Positions 1 to 8,574 of a stretch of 64,000 bases of DNA are shown here, in pieces. How positions within the stretch are numbered: position 1 is the first letter of the stretch; each line of letters opens with the position of its first letter. Under the pieces are notes generated by a model that saw only the letters and a list, made by a program, of their open reading frames with translations, searched no databases and was not told where the DNA came from. Origin of the DNA: JACCTH01 sp035253825 (GTDB lineage Bacteria; Actinomycetota; Acidimicrobiia; Spongiisociales; ZC4RG35); the NCBI GenBank assembly GCA_035253825.1, contig DATFBM010000041.1, positions 1-64,000 of the forward strand, written 5' to 3'. Both the position numbers and the translations under genes were made by a program.

Positions 1-1
1 C

Positions 2-604
2 TCCGGAACCCCTCTGGCGGCGACGGCAGTGGCCTACTTTGGTAGGCCCGAGCAAGCCGAAGCGGTCCTCCAACCTTTGCTTCAGTTCGGATCGCCGATC
101 CTCTCCCAGGTAGGCGCAATCTCATATCCCGACCTCAACACCATGCTTGACGACGGCTTTCCGGCGGGAGCCTTGTACTACTGGAAGTCCAACTTCGTCT
201 CAGCGTTGACCGACGAGGTGATCGACGTGGTAATCGATCGATTCACGGAGTGTCCTTCTCCGATGAGCGGGATCGCTATTGAGCACCTCCATGGCGCTAT
301 AACTCGCGTTCCGGTAGACGCGACTGCCTTTCCCCATCGCCAACCCGGTTACAACGTCTTGATCGCCGGGGTTTGGGCAGATTCAGAAGCCAACGATGCG
401 AACATCGCCTGGACCAAAGGGACCTACCAGGCGCTCCGGCCGCTGCTCAGCAGGGGCCGTTACGTCAACTACTTGAGTGACGATGACTCGAGCGCGGTTT
501 CAGACGCGTATGGGCCGAATCTTGACCGTCTGACCCAAGTCAAGAAGCGCTACGACCCCGCCAACCGCTTCCACCTCAACCACAACATCGAGCCAGCACC
601 CTGA
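2..604 (+). CDS. FAD-linked oxidase, C-terminal part (BBE domain), 5' truncated by window edge
   Basis: The reading frame is open from base 2, so the true start lies left of the window; an internal GTG at 29 is not needed. The visible ~200 residues match the C-terminal half of berberine-bridge-enzyme-like FAD oxidoreductases. They end in the BBE segment with the family's YVNYLSDD-like stretch, then the 'YGPNLDRLTQVKKRYDPANRFHLNHNI' region (quoted parts only: YDPANRF, HLNHNI), which packs against the flavin. The family oxidises alcohols or sugars with bicovalently bound FAD, but the FAD-binding N-terminus is outside the window and the substrate cannot be inferred. The family call is solid. Confidence 0.85.
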   Translation, partial: SGTPLAATAVAYFGRPEQAEAVLQPLLQFGSPILSQVGAISYPDLNTMLDDGFPAGALYYWKSNFVSALTDEVIDVVIDRFTECPSPMSGIAIEHLHGAITRVPVDATAFPHRQPGYNVLIAGVWADSEANDANIAWTKGTYQALRPLLSRGRYVNYLSDDDSSAVSDAYGPNLDRLTQVKKRYDPANRFHLNHNIEPAP

Positions 605-779
605 CCTTCTCCATATCTCGGTGAGGTTGCTCGTTCTCTAGTCGTTCGAGCTGTGGAAGGGGTGGGTAAGGACGTGGTGCGCGGTCTTCCTAAGGATCTC
701 GATCCCATCCACCAGGGCGGAGCCGAAGTAGATCCCACCCAAACAGGGCGCGCCTAACGGCAACATCGATCAGGTCGCG
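605..779. other. Gene-poor stretch with an unexplained open frame
   Basis: No intact gene is seen. On the minus strand a frame of about 43 codons (roughly 770 down to 637) reads through GGIYFGSALVDGIE and KTAHHVLTHPFH without a stop. It lies in the same frame as part of the decayed HD-domain gene at 780-1284, separated from it by an in-frame TGA. I could not match it to a family. It may be the tail of the decayed gene or the remains of another. Confidence 0.3.
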
Positions 780-1284
780 GCTCGAGCCGTCCCAACGCTC
801 GGGAGAAAGGCGAACATCCCCGAGATCGACTCCGACAAGCCGTACGCTCCGCGAGCATCCCAGCCCACCTCGCAAAGGGCGGCGAAGTGACCGGGCAGGA
901 ATCGGAAAGCCTGGGGAAACCGGATGGTCGCCTGGAATGCCCGTAGCGGCCAGGGAGTCTCCGGGGAAGGCAGCCCCCAGGAGACCAGCCAGATTCTCCA
1001 GGGTCGATCCGTGCTGACGATGCTGGTTGTGCTTGGTCACGCCGCTCTCGAAGATTCCCGCCTTCTCTTAGCCGTCAACGGTGCAGCCCGAGTACATCAG
1101 AAGACATGCGTAGTAGGGACGGGGAACAGTGTCATTATTTGACGCCAAGAGCCTCACAGAGCCGCATCGTGGTCAATGTCGACTGGAGGCCGTGCTCGAG
1201 CGGGAACCCCATGCCCAGGTCGCTGGCCAAACACAGCGAACTGATCAGCTCTGCTGCTCTCTCCTGATCGAGTCCGGTCGCCAT
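780..1284 (-). pseudogene. Decayed HD-domain phosphohydrolase gene
   Basis: A normal-looking start exists: ATG at 1284 with GGGAGAGG just upstream. The first 49 codons read like the N-terminus of actinobacterial HD/HD-GYP proteins (ASDLGMGFPLEHGLQSTL, then TMRLCEALGV) and stop at 1135. The middle of the family is missing. Further along, about 1050-830 in one frame gives PGHFAALCEVG and GLSESISGMFAFL. About 800 in another frame gives ERWDGS, the family's ERWDG motif. So the gene has lost an internal segment, carries at least one frameshift and has an in-frame stop. Intact relatives run to several hundred residues. The order of the fragments makes decay much likelier than chance. Confidence 0.65.
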
Positions 1285-1539
1285 GCGCCTCTCCCGCAAG
1301 CGTAATTGTCGAGCTGGCGAGCAGCCGATGTGACCAGTTCCGCCCTGCTCGGGTGCCGCTGGCGCATCATGTCTCTGAGGCAACCCTCAGCTAACCGTCT
1401 CCATAGCAAACATCAGGCCTCTGAGGGGGATGCGCTGCGGATAGCTGATCCGGTCGGCGACATCATCGGGCCTACCGGGCGTTCGCGGCGCCGCAGCTTC
1501 TGTCGCCGCGAATCTGTAGGCCTCGGCGCCTTCTATTGC
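1285..1539. other. Intergenic, nothing recognised
   Basis: This stretch lies upstream of the decayed HD gene and downstream of the OsmC gene, both on the minus strand. No coding frame, RNA gene or clear hairpin was recognised. It should hold the promoter remnant of the decayed gene. Confidence 0.4.
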
Positions 1540-2052
1540 TCAGACGACGTCGACCACCACCGCGGTGGTAACTGCCCGCCTGACGGCGTCAGTGACCGGC
1601 GAGTAGTGGTCGGCCCGTTCAACAATCTCTCTCAGCTTCTCAGCTGGCACCCCTTCGGCGGCGATCTTGACCTCGATCCTCGCGTTGAGTGGACCGGCGG
1701 GCAGGGAGCCGTCCATCCCTAGGAACCCGCGGTCGTCCGACTCGGTGGTGACCGTCACCTGAAGCATCGATAGCTCGATTCCTTCGCGGGCGGCTCTCAT
1801 GGCGATGACGGTGGCGTCACAACTCGCCATCGCCGCCCGCAAGAACCAGCCTGGGGTGGGCGCCGATCCTCCACCGCCCACACTCCTCGGCATGTCGGAG
1901 ACGAGCTTCTCGCCGTGCTCGCCCGTCACCTCCGCCCTGAGACCGTTGACCACAGCGATCGCAGGTCGATCGACGTAGCGGGCCTTCTCCGGATGTTCGG
2001 AGAGGAACCCGATCGCCTGGTCGATGGAAAGCCGGATGGACTCTGTCGTCAC
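1540..2052 (-). CDS. OsmC family protein
   Basis: This is an OsmC/Ohr-fold protein of about 170 residues. Family members are thiol peroxidases that reduce organic hydroperoxides with a pair of cysteines. The first cysteine is visible in the 'MASCDATVIAMRAA' helix (ASCDAT). At the position of the usual second cysteine (HCPV in relatives) this protein has HYSPVT, with serine in place of cysteine. Peroxidase activity is therefore doubtful, and a binding role or a resolving thiol from elsewhere is possible. GTG at 2052 is chosen because GAGGAGGGAG sits directly upstream; a longer frame to 2118 exists without a comparable ribosome site. The gene stands alone. Confidence 0.82.
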   Translation of the reverse strand: MTTESIRLSIDQAIGFLSEHPEKARYVDRPAIAVVNGLRAEVTGEHGEKLVSDMPRSVGGGGSAPTPGWFLRAAMASCDATVIAMRAAREGIELSMLQVTVTTESDDRGFLGMDGSLPAGPLNARIEVKIAAEGVPAEKLREIVERADHYSPVTDAVRRAVTTAVVVDVV

Positions 2053-2142
2053 CGCTCCCTCCTCGGAATCCGCGTCAGCCGTGCGGACCTGGGACACTGT
2101 AATGAGCCTGAAGTCCATGACGTGGCCGAGTTTCTGGGGTAG

Positions 2143-3915
2143 TCAGGTTCCTTGTACCGAACGTAAACCCGAAGCCTCGAGCTGTGACATGAAGCGGCTG
2201 AACATGGCCTCGTCGCGATATGGGAGTTCGTGGCGTAGCAGTTCTGTCGACAAGTCGGGCCGAGACTGCCTTGCCTGTTCGAGGGCGGCGGCGGCATGCC
2301 GTTGCCTGCCCAGAGCTGCTTGGGCGGCGGCCAGGGTCAAAAGTGCCTCGAGTTGATTGTCATCACCGGCCACGACGGTTTCGGCAAGTTCGGCTGCTTC
2401 GCCGTAGTCCCCGGCAAGCAGGTGGGCGTTGGCGAGGGTGGTCTCATACCAGGTGGCGAAAAGGGGGCTAAGGCGAATCGCCCGGTTGGCGCACTCAATG
2501 GCATCGTCTATTCGACCCAGGTAGCGCCATACGCTGGCCGCCACCCCATAGGTGATGTCGCATGATGGCCGAGCCGTGGTTGCCTGGAGGGTGGCTTCCA
2601 TCGCTCCATCCCAATCACGGCGGATCAGACGCACGTAAGCGAGAACGGTCTTTCCCAGCCCGTGCGGATCGCCGCGCTCGACCGCCTGAAGTGCCAATTC
2701 CTCCGCTTTCGCATAGTGGGTCGAAGCGGCCTCGATATCCTCCCAAGCAATCAGTAGGTTTGTCGCCGCCCCAAAGGCGTACCCCGTGGAATCGTCGGGC
2801 ATCCGCACGGCGACGTCTTCAAATATGTCTGCCGCCAGTTGGAGGTCGGTCGGCAACCCTCTGCTGAGGAACTGGAGGCCGCGGTAAACCACCTCCACGG
2901 TCTCGGGGGTAAGCCCGGACCGGTAAACCCTGGACATTTCTCCGCCGATTACTTCGATATCGAGAGCGGCAACGATCGCCGAGACAATGTCATCCTGAGC
3001 CGAGAAGACCTCGTCGAAGGTCGATTCGAACCGGTCCGCCCAGGCTGTGGTTCCGTTGTCAACGTCCAGGAGTTGGGTCATCACCCGAACCCGATCGCCC
3101 TGGCGTTGCACTGCTCCTTCTAGGACGTAGCGAACCCCAAGCTCGTGGCCGAGTTGCTGGGCAGAGAAGGGATGATCGCGATACGTCATCGTCGAAGTGT
3201 CGCTCACCAGGTCGAGCCCGGGGATACGCATCAACGAGATCACCAAGGACATCATCAGGCCATCAGCGAAATGGCTGTCGTCAGGTTTGCCCAGGTTCAC
3301 GAAGGGACTCACCGCCAGTGACGGGCGCTTCGGTTGGGGGATGCGCCGTCGCCATCGGCTGGGGGGATCAGGCGCGACCTCCTTGTCGATCAACTTGAAC
3401 ACGGTCACGGGCTCGGGGATGTTCTTGAGCCGCTTTCGCCCCAATGGCTCCACCTCGAAGGCGCCCTCACCAGCCTGGTCAAGGGTGTCTCCCGAGATAT
3501 TGATGCCCCCAGGGTCAGCGAGGGCTTGAAGACGCGCGGCCACGTTGATGGCATCGCCGAACCACTGACCTGCGACCGTCGAAATGTCACCGGCGTTGAC
3601 ACCGAGTCGAAATCGCATCTTGCGAGCCGGTGGCAGACTCTCGTTCTCGGTGGCGATGCGACGCTGAACCTGTAACGCCGCGCTGATCGCCGCCGATTCG
3701 ACTGGGAGCACTGCCAGGAGCTGGTCACCAACGAACTCGACCAGCTCTCCCTGGGCGGCCTTCACCTCGTCTTCAATGATGCGGCGATAGGCCTGGAGCG
3801 TGTTGTGGGTCTCGATCTCGTTGTCGGCCATGAGCTTGCTGTAGCCGACGACATCCCCGTGAAGTGCGGTTGCTCGCTTGGTCACCATGGTCGGTGTTTC
3901 GACTTGTTCCACCAT
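2143..3915 (-). CDS. Class III adenylate/guanylate cyclase with TolB-like and TPR domains
   Basis: This is a 590-residue signalling protein. Residues ~15-180 form a class III cyclase domain: first metal aspartate in GDVVGYS, second in FVGDQLLAVL, transition-state Asn and Arg in INVAARL. Residues ~200-320 match the TolB-like/CadC-type periplasmic-fold segment common after such cyclases (SLAVSPFVNLG, FADGLMMSLV, YVLEGAVQ, AWADRFE). Residues ~340-590 are TPR-like helical repeats. It probably makes a cyclic nucleotide in response to something bound by the C-terminal domains. No transmembrane helix is obvious. ATG at 3888 is an alternative start. It is one of four cyclase fusions in the first 36 kb and the only one that keeps the canonical Asn. 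Confidence 0.85.
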   Translation of the reverse strand: MVEQVETPTMVTKRATALHGDVVGYSKLMADNEIETHNTLQAYRRIIEDEVKAAQGELVEFVGDQLLAVLPVESAAISAALQVQRRIATENESLPPARKMRFRLGVNAGDISTVAGQWFGDAINVAARLQALADPGGINISGDTLDQAGEGAFEVEPLGRKRLKNIPEPVTVFKLIDKEVAPDPPSRWRRRIPQPKRPSLAVSPFVNLGKPDDSHFADGLMMSLVISLMRIPGLDLVSDTSTMTYRDHPFSAQQLGHELGVRYVLEGAVQRQGDRVRVMTQLLDVDNGTTAWADRFESTFDEVFSAQDDIVSAIVAALDIEVIGGEMSRVYRSGLTPETVEVVYRGLQFLSRGLPTDLQLAADIFEDVAVRMPDDSTGYAFGAATNLLIAWEDIEAASTHYAKAEELALQAVERGDPHGLGKTVLAYVRLIRRDWDGAMEATLQATTARPSCDITYGVAASVWRYLGRIDDAIECANRAIRLSPLFATWYETTLANAHLLAGDYGEAAELAETVVAGDDNQLEALLTLAAAQAALGRQRHAAAALEQARQSRPDLSTELLRHELPYRDEAMFSRFMSQLEASGLRSVQGT

Positions 3916-4156
3916 TGACCCGAACTAATCCTCGCCGAGCCAGACCCTACCGCTCATGGCATGACCGCGCCAGGGTCCCCGTGGCGTTAGGAGCGTTCAC
4001 GCGGTAGTTCGTCGCATACGTGGTCCGGACGCCGAAGGCAGAAGAAATCTCCAGTCGACCTCATCGAACCTCGCCAGGCAGCAACTGTGCGGCGCAACTA
4101 ATTGTGCGGTCGACTTGACCACCTCGACCTGGAATAGCAAAGACTGGACGCGGCAG

Positions 4157-4230
4157 CACGCCCGGAGGGACTCGAACCCCCAACCTCCTGATCCGTAGTC
4201 AGACGCTCTATCCAATTGAGCTACGGGCGC
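4157..4230 (-). tRNA. tRNA-Arg (anticodon ACG)
   Basis: A 74-nt cloverleaf on the minus strand with acceptor GCGCCCG/CGGGCGT. The anticodon loop CTACGGA gives ACG, which is read as ICG after TadA deamination; a tadA gene lies at 39.5 kb. The T-loop GGTTCGAGTCC is standard. CCA is not encoded. The flanks 3916-4156 and 4231-4395 show no gene. Confidence 0.95.
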
Positions 4231-4395
4231 AAATTGTCGAGTTGGTACAAGGGATTTTCGGCGACCCGACCGCCCGGTCCTGAACACCCATCTGGTTGCG
4301 GAGCGCCGTAACAGCATGGTAGTCGACGCCGTAGTCACGTCCCTCGGTTCTAGCCCTCGGCAGGAGGGGGCATGGCTGATTCCAGATTGTGATTG

Positions 4396-4776
4396 TTAGA
4401 GTCGGCGGCCAATCAGCCAGTGGTGGCCGAAGGGGTCTACCACGCGGCCCTGGCGCATACCGTATGGCTGGTCGGCGACGGCGAACATCTCGCGTCCGCC
4501 AGCAGCGATGGCCTGGGCGACGACCGCGTCTGGATCGTCGACGTCGAGGGAGATCCGCACCGTCGTCGCCCCGAGCGTCTCCGGGCTCGGTGTGCCGAGG
4601 TCGGGCGCCTCGGTCGCCACACCGAAGCGATGGCCGGCGATTGAGAGAATTGCCACTTGAGGCCCGTCAGGGGTGCGCACTCGATCGCCTTCCTCAACGG
4701 CGCCAAACCCCTGCGTGTAGAACGCTACGGCGGCCTCGACGTCTCGGACCGCCAGGAACGGATAGACGTCGGTCAC
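4396..4776 (-). CDS. VOC family (PhnB/glyoxalase-like) protein
   Basis: A ~126-residue single-domain protein with the βαβββ glyoxalase/bleomycin-resistance fold. It opens with VYPFLAVRDVEAAVAFYTQGFGA and ends with VVDPFGHHWLIG, the classic PhnB-like finish. Such proteins bind a metal or small ligand; the substrate is unknown. GTG at 4776 is preferred because the VOC fold starts right there. The frame is open further upstream to 4842, but those residues are proline/arginine-rich and unlike the family. It has no operon partners. Confidence 0.75.
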   Translation of the reverse strand: MTDVYPFLAVRDVEAAVAFYTQGFGAVEEGDRVRTPDGPQVAILSIAGHRFGVATEAPDLGTPSPETLGATTVRISLDVDDPDAVVAQAIAAGGREMFAVADQPYGMRQGRVVDPFGHHWLIGRRL

Positions 4777-4877
4777 ACGAGGCAGCCTATTGAGCGGACC
4801 TGGCCTCCCTCGCGACTGTGGGCCGCAACCGTCGCTGTACAACGGTTACGGCCCTGGGTCGCGTTTTTCTCGCAGCT

Positions 4878-6251
4878 TTAGGCCGAGATTGCCTGTCCCA
4901 GCACGGCCTGGCCAAAGAAGATCAGGAAGGCAACCGTCACCACCCACATCAGCGGGTGCACCTCGGAGCCCTTGCCTTTCACCACCTTGATCAGGGTGTA
5001 CATCACAAACCCGGTGCCGATGCCGACCGTGATGCTGAAGGTCAAGGGCATGAGCACCATGGTCAGTAGCGCCGGAAAGCCTTCCTCAATGTCGGTGAAA
5101 TCGATCCCCTTGATCAAACCGGCCATCAGGAACCCGACCAGGATGAGAACCGGAGCCGTGGCCTGGGGGGGAATGATCCCGGCGAGCGGCGAGACGAAGA
5201 TGGCGAGCAGGAACAGAACTCCCACCACCACTGACGTCAGTCCGGTCCGCCCCCCTTCCGCAACGCCCGCCGAGCTCTCGATATAGCTCGTGTTCGAGCT
5301 AATCCCGGCCGCTCCGCCGGCCGCTGCGCCCAGGGAGTCGACGAACAGCACCCGGCCGATATTGTCGATGTTTCCCCGCTCGTCTACCAGGTCGGCCTGC
5401 TCGGCGATAGCTGTGGCAGTCCCCATGGTGTCAAAGAAGTCGGTCAGCATGAAGCTGAAGATGGTGAGCAAGGCCGCCACCAGTCCGAGCTGAGTGAAGA
5501 CGTTGCCAATGTCAAATGCCCCAAGCGTGCTGAAACTCGGAGTCACGCTGAACGTATCGGGGATCGCCGCCACGTCCCAGAGCAGTGCCACCAGGGTGGT
5601 GAGCAGGATGCTGATGATCAGGGATCCCGGGACCCTGAGGGCATAGAGGATCACCGTTATCGCCAAACCAATGATGGTCACCCAGGCTCCGGCGGTGTTG
5701 GGATATATGAACTCGACCGGGACCGCCGCACCTTCGGGCACGCCGATCAGGCCGCCGTTCACAAACCCGATGAACAGGATGAACAACCCGATCCCGACTC
5801 CAATCGCCCTCTTCAGAGCCATCGGTACCGCGGCCATGATCGCCTGCCGCAGGCCCACCAGCACCAAGAGCGCCACCACCAGTCCCTCGAGGACGATCAC
5901 ACCCATGGCCCCTTCGGGCGTCAGTCCTTGACCAAGCACGAGACCAAAGGCCACGGCGGCATTGATCCCCAGTCCAGCAGCCATGGCGATGGGGACATTG
6001 GCTACGACGCCCATGAGGATGGTGAGCAGCCCAGCAACGAGCGCCGTCGCCGCCCCGATGGCGGCGGGATCGGCCCCGGGCATGTTCCCCAGGATGCCCG
6101 GGTTGACGAAGATGATGTAGGCCATCACTAGGAAAGTCGTGGCCCCAGCCCGAATTTCCGTACCTACCGACGAGCCCCTCTCACCGATTCTGAAATACGA
6201 GTCGAGCCCTCCGCCCGCTACGGCTTTGGGTTGCTCTCTGGTCGCCGTCAT
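4878..6251 (-). CDS. NCS2 family (AzgA/GhxP-type) purine permease
   Basis: This ~457-residue polytopic protein has about 12-14 membrane segments. The N-terminus LDSYFRIGERGS followed by TEIRAGATTFLVMAYIIFVNP is the hallmark of the adenine/guanine/hypoxanthine branch of the nucleobase:cation symporters. The later motif FFDTMGTATAIAEQADLVD is also typical, as is GISSNTSYIESSAGVAEGGR. Expected role: proton-coupled uptake of purine bases. ATG at 6251 is chosen for the GAGGAGGAGCA just upstream; the frame extends further but without homology. It lies downstream of, and codirectional with, the Gal-like genes, separated by about 55 bases. Whether it belongs to that operon or moves another cyclic compound is open. 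Confidence 0.85.
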   Translation of the reverse strand: MTATREQPKAVAGGGLDSYFRIGERGSSVGTEIRAGATTFLVMAYIIFVNPGILGNMPGADPAAIGAATALVAGLLTILMGVVANVPIAMAAGLGINAAVAFGLVLGQGLTPEGAMGVIVLEGLVVALLVLVGLRQAIMAAVPMALKRAIGVGIGLFILFIGFVNGGLIGVPEGAAVPVEFIYPNTAGAWVTIIGLAITVILYALRVPGSLIISILLTTLVALLWDVAAIPDTFSVTPSFSTLGAFDIGNVFTQLGLVAALLTIFSFMLTDFFDTMGTATAIAEQADLVDERGNIDNIGRVLFVDSLGAAAGGAAGISSNTSYIESSAGVAEGGRTGLTSVVVGVLFLLAIFVSPLAGIIPPQATAPVLILVGFLMAGLIKGIDFTDIEEGFPALLTMVLMPLTFSITVGIGTGFVMYTLIKVVKGKGSEVHPLMWVVTVAFLIFFGQAVLGQAISA

Positions 6252-6306
6252 TGCTCCTCCTCGCGACGCTGGGCCAACCTCGTTCCGACGGGGCAAAAGT
6301 AGTAAT

Positions 6307-7119
6307 TCAGCCCCCGATGGTGTCGGCAGAATCGGATGTTTCCCACCCGACCTCGCCATGCTCAGTGAGTCTTTGCAGCCAGGCGATGGTGGCTTCGGTC
6401 ATCTTGGCCGGTACTCCCAGATCGGTTAGCAACTCCCTCGCCGCCTCCATCTCTTCTACCCGCCTCACGGCGTGGGTGGACGTGGCCAGGCGCAGGCGCC
6501 TTAGCAAGGGTTCGTCGATCGCACCGAGTTGCTCGACGAGATGGTGCCAGAACCAATCTCCCACACCGTAGCGCTCGGCCGCCTCGGTGCTCTCGATGAG
6601 GAGGGCGGCAAGTCCTTTCATCACCACACTGCGGAGAAGCTTGCGAGCGGCCGCGGCCCCGGCGATCTCGCCGACGACTGTGACCCTGCCGCCGCGGTCA
6701 TTGATCAGTTGGGCGAATCCGACCGCGCCCTCACCGGCGGCGAGGGCAGGGACGCCGAGGCCACGTCCGGGGACCGGCGCCATCAAGGCGACATCGACAA
6801 ATCGAACCGACCGGCCCGCCGCCACCGCCGCCAAACTCTCTTTCAGGCCCGGCGAGCTCGTGGAGAGATCGGCATAAATTGCCCCAGGAGACAGGTCCTC
6901 GACCACCGAATCGAGGAGCGGGGCCGCGTGGGACGCATGAGTCACGGCCAGCACCAGGTCGCGCCCGGCCGACGCTGCCTTGGCGCTCTCGCAACGGTTC
7001 ACACCTTCGATCGATGAGGTAATGGCGGGGTCGTAGCCGGCCACATCGTCACCGAAGAGGGCGAGATCGGAGGCAAGGAGCGAGCCCGCCTCTCCCAAGC
7101 CGAGGACTGCCACCTTCAT
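6307..7119 (-). CDS. NAD(P)-dependent oxidoreductase (β-hydroxyacid dehydrogenase-like, DUF1932 C-terminus)
   Basis: A 270-residue protein with an N-terminal Rossmann fold (VAVLGLGEAGSLLASDL, dinucleotide glycines) resembling 6-phosphogluconate/3-hydroxyisobutyrate dehydrogenases. It has an ADLSTSSP segment and an all-helical C-terminal domain of the DUF1932 kind. It starts two bases after the stop of the GalC-like gene, so it is almost certainly cotranscribed with it. The substrate is unknown; an oxidised or reduced side product of aromatic acid breakdown is an inference from context. Family confidence is high, role confidence low. Confidence 0.75.
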   Translation of the reverse strand: MKVAVLGLGEAGSLLASDLALFGDDVAGYDPAITSSIEGVNRCESAKAASAGRDLVLAVTHASHAAPLLDSVVEDLSPGAIYADLSTSSPGLKESLAAVAAGRSVRFVDVALMAPVPGRGLGVPALAAGEGAVGFAQLINDRGGRVTVVGEIAGAAAARKLLRSVVMKGLAALLIESTEAAERYGVGDWFWHHLVEQLGAIDEPLLRRLRLATSTHAVRRVEEMEAARELLTDLGVPAKMTEATIAWLQRLTEHGEVGWETSDSADTIGG

Positions 7120-7121
7120 CG

Positions 7122-7808
7122 CTACTCGGGATATTCGAGCCAGCGGGAGCCAAGGTCCTGGAGGCGTTGCCGAAAGCCGTAGATGTCGAGACCCAGCTCA
7201 CCGGAGGCGAGGCGGCGGCGGGTTACTTCCTCATTCTCCAGGCGTTGGCGCGCTGCAGTCAATACCTCCCGGGCTCGCTCCCGTTCCACTATCGCCACCC
7301 CGTCGTCGTCGGCAACCACCACATCACCCGGTTCGACCGTGATCCCCTCGAAAGCAATCCCGAGGTTCACTGATCCCAAACCGGCCTTCGTGGTCCCGGC
7401 GGCATGAATCGCCCGGGCCCAGACCGGAAAACCCATTGTTCTAAGGTCGGCGACGTCCCGTACCGCGGCGTCGATGACCAAGCCTGCACAGCCGCGGCTC
7501 CTCACGGAAACGGCCAGCAGCTCGCCAAACATCCCGTGAGTCGAGGGTGACTTGGTGGCGACGACCAGAATGTCGCCGGACTCGATGACCTCCACCGCGG
7601 CATGGATCATGAGGTTGTCACTGGGAGAGCACATCACGGTCACGGCCGATCCCGCCAGTCTGATTCCCTGTTGGATCGGTCTAACTTCGGGGGGGAGGAG
7701 CCGACCGGCGCCGGCCTCATGGACCGTCGCCACGCCGGCGGCGGCGAGCCCGGCAATGACGTCGGGGTCGGCACGGGGAATCCGACGGATAACGGTTCCG
7801 TCGGTCAT
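7122..7808 (-). CDS. galC: 4-carboxy-4-hydroxy-2-oxoadipate aldolase-like (RraA family)
   Basis: A 228-residue RraA-fold protein. The segment GLVIDAAVRDVADL holds the Arg-Asp pair of the divalent-metal aldolases in this family, preceded by the GELLAVSVRSRG helix. In the gallate/protocatechuate 4,5-cleavage route this enzyme (GalC/LigK) splits 4-carboxy-4-hydroxy-2-oxoadipate into pyruvate and oxaloacetate. The assignment rests on the fold plus its neighbours: the GalB-like gene immediately upstream overlaps it by ATGA, and a GalD-like gene diverges next to that. RraA-fold proteins also include RNase E inhibitors and other aldolases, so without context the call would be weaker. Confidence 0.75.
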   Translation of the reverse strand: MTDGTVIRRIPRADPDVIAGLAAAGVATVHEAGAGRLLPPEVRPIQQGIRLAGSAVTVMCSPSDNLMIHAAVEVIESGDILVVATKSPSTHGMFGELLAVSVRSRGCAGLVIDAAVRDVADLRTMGFPVWARAIHAAGTTKAGLGSVNLGIAFEGITVEPGDVVVADDDGVAIVERERAREVLTAARQRLENEEVTRRRLASGELGLDIYGFRQRLQDLGSRWLEYPE

Positions 7809-8542
7809 CAGCTGAGTTCGTTCGCAACCTGCGGAAAAACTCGCTGATAAGCCTCCGCCTTGCTGTCTTTGAGCGATCCCATGTTGGGACCCGAGTTGCG
7901 CTCGGCCTGAATCCCCCGCCTGATCGCCACCTCGGTGTAGTAGTCCCAGAGATGCTGCTGGCCTTCCATGCATTTCATCGCTTCGAGCTTTCGGTCCCAG
8001 ACCTCGGTGATATCGAGCAGCACATCGGGCATGAAGCCCGAGTACTCGGTTTGATGGGGCTCGAAGAGGAAGACGGGCGGCGCCCCGATCGCCTCTGATC
8101 CGGGGTCGTAACCGGCCGCCTGCGCGATGACTCGGGCTTTGGTGGCGATCGTGTGGGCCACCTCGTGATCTTGATTCCACGGATCGCGTTGGGTGTGGGT
8201 GAGAACCAGAGTGGGCTGCACCTGGCGATAGAGCTTGACCAGCCGGTCGAGAAGCTCGGCCGTCTCCACCAGGGGGTAATCGTCGGCGTCGAAGGCAACG
8301 AGAGCGGCTCCCAGCACCTCTGCTGCCGCCACCGCCTCGGCATGCCTCTTCTCCTTTATCTGCTCGAGCTCGAGACCCTGGCGCCAATAGCGAGCCGACT
8401 CCCCACGTTCGCCATAGGCGAGGCATACGACGGTCACTTTGTGACCCCGCGAGGCGTAGAGCGCGATCGCGCCTCCCGCTCTCCAGACGAAGTCTCCGAC
8501 GTGGGCGCTGATGACCAGTAGCGACTCGCCGGGCACGGGCAC
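7808..8542 (-). CDS. galB: 4-oxalomesaconate hydratase-like (PIG-L/LmbE family)
   Basis: A 244-residue PIG-L-fold metalloprotein. In place of the usual AHPDD deacetylase motif it has SAHVGDFVWRAGG, the version I associate with GalB-type 4-oxalomesaconate hydratases. The later QDHEVAH supplies further metal ligands. Expected reaction: hydration of 4-oxalomesaconate to 4-carboxy-4-hydroxy-2-oxoadipate, the substrate of the neighbouring GalC-like aldolase. The stop overlaps the galC start (ATGA). The gene diverges from the GalD-like gene across a ~110-base region with a clear inverted repeat. The alternative reading is a generic GlcNAc-type deacetylase. Confidence 0.75.
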   Translation of the reverse strand: MPVPGESLLVISAHVGDFVWRAGGAIALYASRGHKVTVVCLAYGERGESARYWRQGLELEQIKEKRHAEAVAAAEVLGAALVAFDADDYPLVETAELLDRLVKLYRQVQPTLVLTHTQRDPWNQDHEVAHTIATKARVIAQAAGYDPGSEAIGAPPVFLFEPHQTEYSGFMPDVLLDITEVWDRKLEAMKCMEGQQHLWDYYTEVAIRRGIQAERNSGPNMGSLKDSKAEAYQRVFPQVANELS

Positions 8543-8574
8543 ACCCTATCTGGCGCTCAAACCGCGGGCTCAAA

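Noticed and set aside
1306..1722. 138-codon plus-strand frame across the intergenic region and OsmC gene
   Set aside because: It overlaps the well-supported OsmC gene antisense and has no family match or ribosome site.
3997..4338. 113-codon minus-strand frame over tRNA-Arg
   Set aside because: The frame passes through the tRNA gene (typical FAPVAQLDRASDYGSGG artefact) and is not a protein.
7808..8573. 483-codon reading of the galC-like gene extending upstream through galB
   Set aside because: The first ~255 codons are out of frame with GalB, are Arg/Gly/Ser-rich, and the RraA-family start is at 7808 with ATGA coupling.
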